Origin: Streptomyces echinatus
GTDB lineage: Bacteria; Actinomycetota; Actinomycetes; Streptomycetales; Streptomycetaceae
DNA length: 64,000 nt
Direction: 5' to 3'
Assembly: GCF_014203595.1 (NCBI RefSeq)
Contig: NZ_JACHJK010000022.1
Span: 1-64,000 of the forward strand
Shown: positions 60,915 through 64,000 of the stretch, piece after piece
Position numbering within the stretch: the first letter of the stretch is position 1
Layout: each line of letters starts with the position of its first letter
The notes under the pieces: model-generated
Databases searched by the model: none
The model's input: only the letters and a program-made list of their open reading frames with translations
Told to the model about the DNA's origin: nothing
Translations under genes and position numbers: made by a program

Positions 60915-61582
60915 GCGTGACCGCATCCGCCATCGCCGTCCTCGACATCGACGGGACACTCATCGACTCCAACTACCACCACGCCCTTGCCTGGTACCGG
61001 GCACTGCGCTCGGTGGGCGAGATCTATCCGGTGTGGCGGCTGCACCGGCTGATCGGGATGGGCGGGGATCAGGTGGTCACCGCTGTCGGTGGCGAGGAAC
61101 TGGAGCGCCGGGTGGGCGACCGGGCCAGGGAGCAGCAGGGCAGGGAGGTCGACGAGCTGCTGGAGGAGATGGCGCCGTTGCCCGGTGCTCGCGATCTCCT
61201 CGTGGCGGTCAAAGAGCGCGGTCACCGGCTGGTGCTGGCCAGCTCTGCTCAGCAGCGTCACGTGGAGGTCTTTTTGGACATGCTGGACGCCCGTGACGTC
61301 GTCGACGACTGGACCACCAGCGCCGATGTGGAGTCCTCCAAGCCGGCGCCGGATCTGCTGCACGTGGCGCTGAAGAAGTTGGGAGCGCCGCCCGACGCGG
61401 CGAGTGTGATGGTCGGCGACTCGGTGTGGGACGTCGAGGCGGCCAAGAGAGCGGGGATGCCGGCGATCGTCGTCCGTTCCGGCGGGTTCGGGGACGACGA
61501 GCTGCGGAAGGCCGGCGCCATCGCCCTCTACGACACCCCCGGCGACCTCGCGAAGGCACTGGACGACACCCCACTCGCCTGA
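60911..61582 (+). CDS. HAD-superfamily hydrolase (phosphatase)
   Basis: 223 residues with all four HAD motifs: DIDGT (nucleophile Asp12), LVLASSAQ, KPAPDLL and VGDSVWDVEAAKRAG; a helical cap lies between motifs I and II, as in beta-phosphoglucomutase/phosphoglycolate phosphatases. GTG 60911 overlaps the upstream stop. Substrate not assignable; it precedes transketolase by about 100 nt, so a sugar-phosphate role is plausible. Confidence 0.88.
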   Translation: MSVTASAIAVLDIDGTLIDSNYHHALAWYRALRSVGEIYPVWRLHRLIGMGGDQVVTAVGGEELERRVGDRAREQQGREVDELLEEMAPLPGARDLLVAVKERGHRLVLASSAQQRHVEVFLDMLDARDVVDDWTTSADVESSKPAPDLLHVALKKLGAPPDAASVMVGDSVWDVEAAKRAGMPAIVVRSGGFGDDELRKAGAIALYDTPGDLAKALDDTPLA

Positions 61583-61684
61583 CGCCCCCACCGTCGTCGC
61601 CGGGCCCGCCCGGTTGCGGTGCCCGATACCGGCCGCGCGGTGAAAAGCATCTACCGTCCCACCCCCAAGGGAGTACCGCCACCG

Positions 61685-63922
61685 ATGACCGCCAATGAGG
61701 CAGACTCTGCCGCCGAGGCGAAGAGCACCCGCCCCGAGGCTCCCGCCGAGGCCGCGAGCGACGCCCCCACCGGCAACCCCTTCCAGCCGCACCCCACCCT
61801 CCCCGAGGGGATGGGCGATCTCGACCGACGCGCGATCGACACCGTGCGCGTGCTGGCGATGGATGCCGTACAGAAGACCGGCAACGGCCACCCCGGCACC
61901 GCGATGAGCATGGCCCCCACCGCCTACCTGCTGTTCCAGAAGTGGCTGCGCCACGACCCGGGCGATCCGCACTGGGTCGGCCGTGACCGCTTCGTGCTGT
62001 CGATGGGGCACTCGAGCCTCACCTTGTACATCCAGCTCTTCCTCTCCGGCTACGGCCTGGACCTGGCCGACCTTCAGGCGCTGCGCACCTGGGGCTCTGC
62101 GACCCCGGGCCATCCCGAGGTCAACCACACACCGGGGGTGGAGACGACGACCGGCCCGCTCGGCCAGGGCGTCGGCAACGCCGTCGGCATGGCGATGGCC
62201 GCCCGCCGCGAGCGCGGTCTGCTGGACCCCGACGCCCCCGAGGGCGAGAGCGTCTTCGATCACACGATCTGGGCGTTCGCCTCCGACGGCGACCTGGAGG
62301 AGGGCGTCAGCGGCGAGGCGTCATCGCTGGCCGGCACTCAGGAGCTGGGCAATCTGGTCCTGGTCTACGACGCCAACCGGATCTCGATCGAGGACGACAC
62401 CGACGTCGCGTTCACCGAGGACGTCGGCAAGCGGTACGAGGCGTACGGCTGGCACGTGCAGCACGTCGACGACGGCGAGGACCTGGCCGCGGTCGACCGC
62501 GCGCTGGCCGCTGCCCGGGCCGAGACCGGCCGCCCGTCGCTGATCGTGCTGCACACGATCATCGGCTGGCCCGCGCCGAACAAGCAGAACACCGGCGCGG
62601 CCCACGGATCCGCGTTGGGCGAGGACGAGGTCCGGGCGACCAAGGAGATCCTCGGCTTCGACCCCGACAAGACTTTCGAGGTCGACCCGGAGGTGCTCGA
62701 GCACGCCCGCCGGGTCGCCGGGCGCGGCGCGCAGGGGCACGCGACGTGGCAGCGGCGCTTCGACGCGTGGCGGGCCGGCAACCCCGACGGTGCCGCGCTG
62801 CTCGAGAGGCTGTCCACCCGCCGGCTGCCGCAGGGGTGGGCGGACGGCCTGCCGGTCTGGGACGCCGATCCGAAGGGCGTGGCGACCCGGAAGGCTTCCG
62901 GCGAGGTCCTCGCCGCCCTGTACCCGGTCCTGCCGGAGCTGTGGGGTGGTTCCGCCGACCTGGCGGAGAGCAACAACACCGCGGTCAAGGGGGAGGCTTC
63001 GTTCCTGCCCGAGAGCCGGCAGACCAAGATGTGGTCGGGCGGCCCGTACGGGCGCACGCTGCACTTCGGTGTCCGCGAGCACGCCATGGGCGCGATCATG
63101 AACGGCATCGCGCTGCACGGCGGGACCCGCGTGTACGGCGGCACGTTCCTCACCTTCTCCGACTACATGCGCGGTGCGGTGCGGCTGGCCGCGCTCATGC
63201 AGCTCCCGGTCACCTACGTGTGGACGCACGACTCCATCGGGCTGGGCGAGGACGGCCCCACCCACCAGCCCATCGAGCACTACGCGGCGCTGCGGGCCAT
63301 CCCCGGCCTGGACTTCGTCCGCCCGGCCGACGCCAACGAGACCGCGGTGGCCTGGCGCACCATCCTCGAGCACAACGACCGCCCGGCCGGACTCGCCCTG
63401 TCCCGGCAGAACCTGCCCGTCCTGGACCGCACACGGTTCGCGTCGGCCGAGGGCGTAGCCCGGGGCGGCTACGTGCTGGCCGAAGCCTCCGGCGGCAGTC
63501 CCGAGGTCATTCTGATGGGCACCGGAAGCGAGGTGCAGATCGCCGTCGCCGCCCGGGAGACGCTGGAGGCCGACGGCATCCCGACGAGGGTCGTGTCACT
63601 GCCGTGCTGGGAGTGGTTCGCGGCCCAGGACCGGGCCTACCGCGAGCAGGTGCTGCCGCCCGCGGTGCGCGCCCGGGTGAGCGTCGAGGCCGGCGTGCCC
63701 ATGGGCTGGCGGGAGTTCGTCGGCGACGCCGGCCGCATCGTCGGCCTCGACCACTACGGCGCCAGCGCGGCCTACACCGTGCTGTACGAGCAGTTCGGGC
63801 TCACCGCGGACGCGGTCGTCGCCGCGGCCCGGGAAAGCCTTGCCGCCGCCGAGGCACCGCCGCTGGCCCCCGTCGGCCCGGACAGCGCCGGCGCCCTGCA
63901 GGCCCCCACCGGCGATCGCTGA
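61685..63922 (+). CDS. tkt: Transketolase
   Basis: 745 residues from ATG 61685 (GGGAG 11 nt upstream; GTG 61619 is the longer option). Thiamine-diphosphate region GNGHPGTAMSMAPTAYLLFQ, GPLGQGVGNAVGMAMAA, the metal motif SDGDLEEGVSGEASSLAG ... YDANRISIEDD, the central DYMRGAVRLAALM and HDSIGLGEDGPTHQPIEHYA blocks, and a normal C-terminal domain (MGTGSEVQIAVAARETLEAD). Full length for the family. Interconverts ketose and aldose phosphates in the pentose-phosphate pathway. An N-terminal ~45-residue Ala/Glu-rich extension is unusual. No gene can be called in the last 78 nt of the window. Confidence 0.95.
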   Translation: MTANEADSAAEAKSTRPEAPAEAASDAPTGNPFQPHPTLPEGMGDLDRRAIDTVRVLAMDAVQKTGNGHPGTAMSMAPTAYLLFQKWLRHDPGDPHWVGRDRFVLSMGHSSLTLYIQLFLSGYGLDLADLQALRTWGSATPGHPEVNHTPGVETTTGPLGQGVGNAVGMAMAARRERGLLDPDAPEGESVFDHTIWAFASDGDLEEGVSGEASSLAGTQELGNLVLVYDANRISIEDDTDVAFTEDVGKRYEAYGWHVQHVDDGEDLAAVDRALAAARAETGRPSLIVLHTIIGWPAPNKQNTGAAHGSALGEDEVRATKEILGFDPDKTFEVDPEVLEHARRVAGRGAQGHATWQRRFDAWRAGNPDGAALLERLSTRRLPQGWADGLPVWDADPKGVATRKASGEVLAALYPVLPELWGGSADLAESNNTAVKGEASFLPESRQTKMWSGGPYGRTLHFGVREHAMGAIMNGIALHGGTRVYGGTFLTFSDYMRGAVRLAALMQLPVTYVWTHDSIGLGEDGPTHQPIEHYAALRAIPGLDFVRPADANETAVAWRTILEHNDRPAGLALSRQNLPVLDRTRFASAEGVARGGYVLAEASGGSPEVILMGTGSEVQIAVAARETLEADGIPTRVVSLPCWEWFAAQDRAYREQVLPPAVRARVSVEAGVPMGWREFVGDAGRIVGLDHYGASAAYTVLYEQFGLTADAVVAAARESLAAAEAPPLAPVGPDSAGALQAPTGDR

Positions 63923-64000
63923 CCCGCCTGCCCCGCCCGGGCGGTCGACGGTCTCGGACGTCGGGATGTTCGGCGAGGGCGCGACCCACGGCGGCCCGCG

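Noticed and set aside
60263..62263. Reverse-strand open frame of 666 codons
   Set aside because: Antisense to the HAD and transketolase genes; no ribosome site or family match.

Overview
The base composition (about 70% G+C, with G or C at nearly every third codon position), GTG and TTG starts, GGAGG-type ribosome sites and gene families (SpoIIE-type phosphatases, tandem NarL-class kinases, MmyB-like regulators, many TetR regulators, alanine-rich secreted proteins) point to Streptomyces or a close relative. A full-length homologue of Tap, the telomere-associated protein of linear Streptomyces replicons, together with many broken genes and IS fragments, suggests a chromosome arm or a linear plasmid rather than the core chromosome. 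This is inference from content; no telomere is visible.

Layout. 0-5 kb: a secreted protein cut by the window edge, a GlxA/AraC regulator with a metallo-beta-lactamase-fold gene, a small secreted protein with a strong terminator, then an argS fragment joined to a scrambled IS5-family transposase. 5-11 kb: a 1516-residue secreted protein (signal peptide, N-terminal domain, ricin-type lectin, about 640 residues of Ala-rich helix, C-terminal deaminase-like domain) followed by a 354-residue gene, which I read as a polymorphic toxin with a candidate immunity gene. 11-18 kb: a gene graveyard with one GNAT gene, a two-repeat type I-E CRISPR remnant and a third, solitary repeat 3.2 kb away, IS21 and IS5 debris, and at least five broken genes. 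18-27 kb: three regulated pairs (hydrolase/TetR; hydrolase/TetR with twin operators; GNAT and methyltransferase) around the tap gene, which lacks its usual partner tpg.

27-37.5 kb: a large XRE-AAA-LuxR regulator, a secreted protein, and a redox/efflux operon (MFS pump, quinone reductase, zinc alcohol dehydrogenase) divergent from an MmyB-like regulator. The intergenic promoter element of that pair has a near copy 3.9 kb away, upstream of a secreted-protein remnant. 37.5-42.7 kb: a second graveyard (MFS, ADH, NTF2-like, IS30, IS21, IS630 pieces) holding an intact toxin-antitoxin pair with a palindromic operator and several small intact genes. It ends at the 3' half of a tRNA gene, probably an attachment site.

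43-55 kb: signalling genes: a broken and an intact SpoIIE-type phosphatase, a frameshifted potassium-channel/RCK gene, a pore-like membrane protein, a deoxyribosyltransferase-like protein, and two paralogous histidine kinases of which only the first has a response regulator. 55-58 kb: an IS21 transposase pseudogene and small remnants. 58-64 kb: a DUF1304/TetR operon with a 43-bp palindromic operator, a small hydrophobic protein, a coupled three-gene operon (membrane protein, a gene broken by one in-frame TGA, HAD phosphatase) and transketolase.
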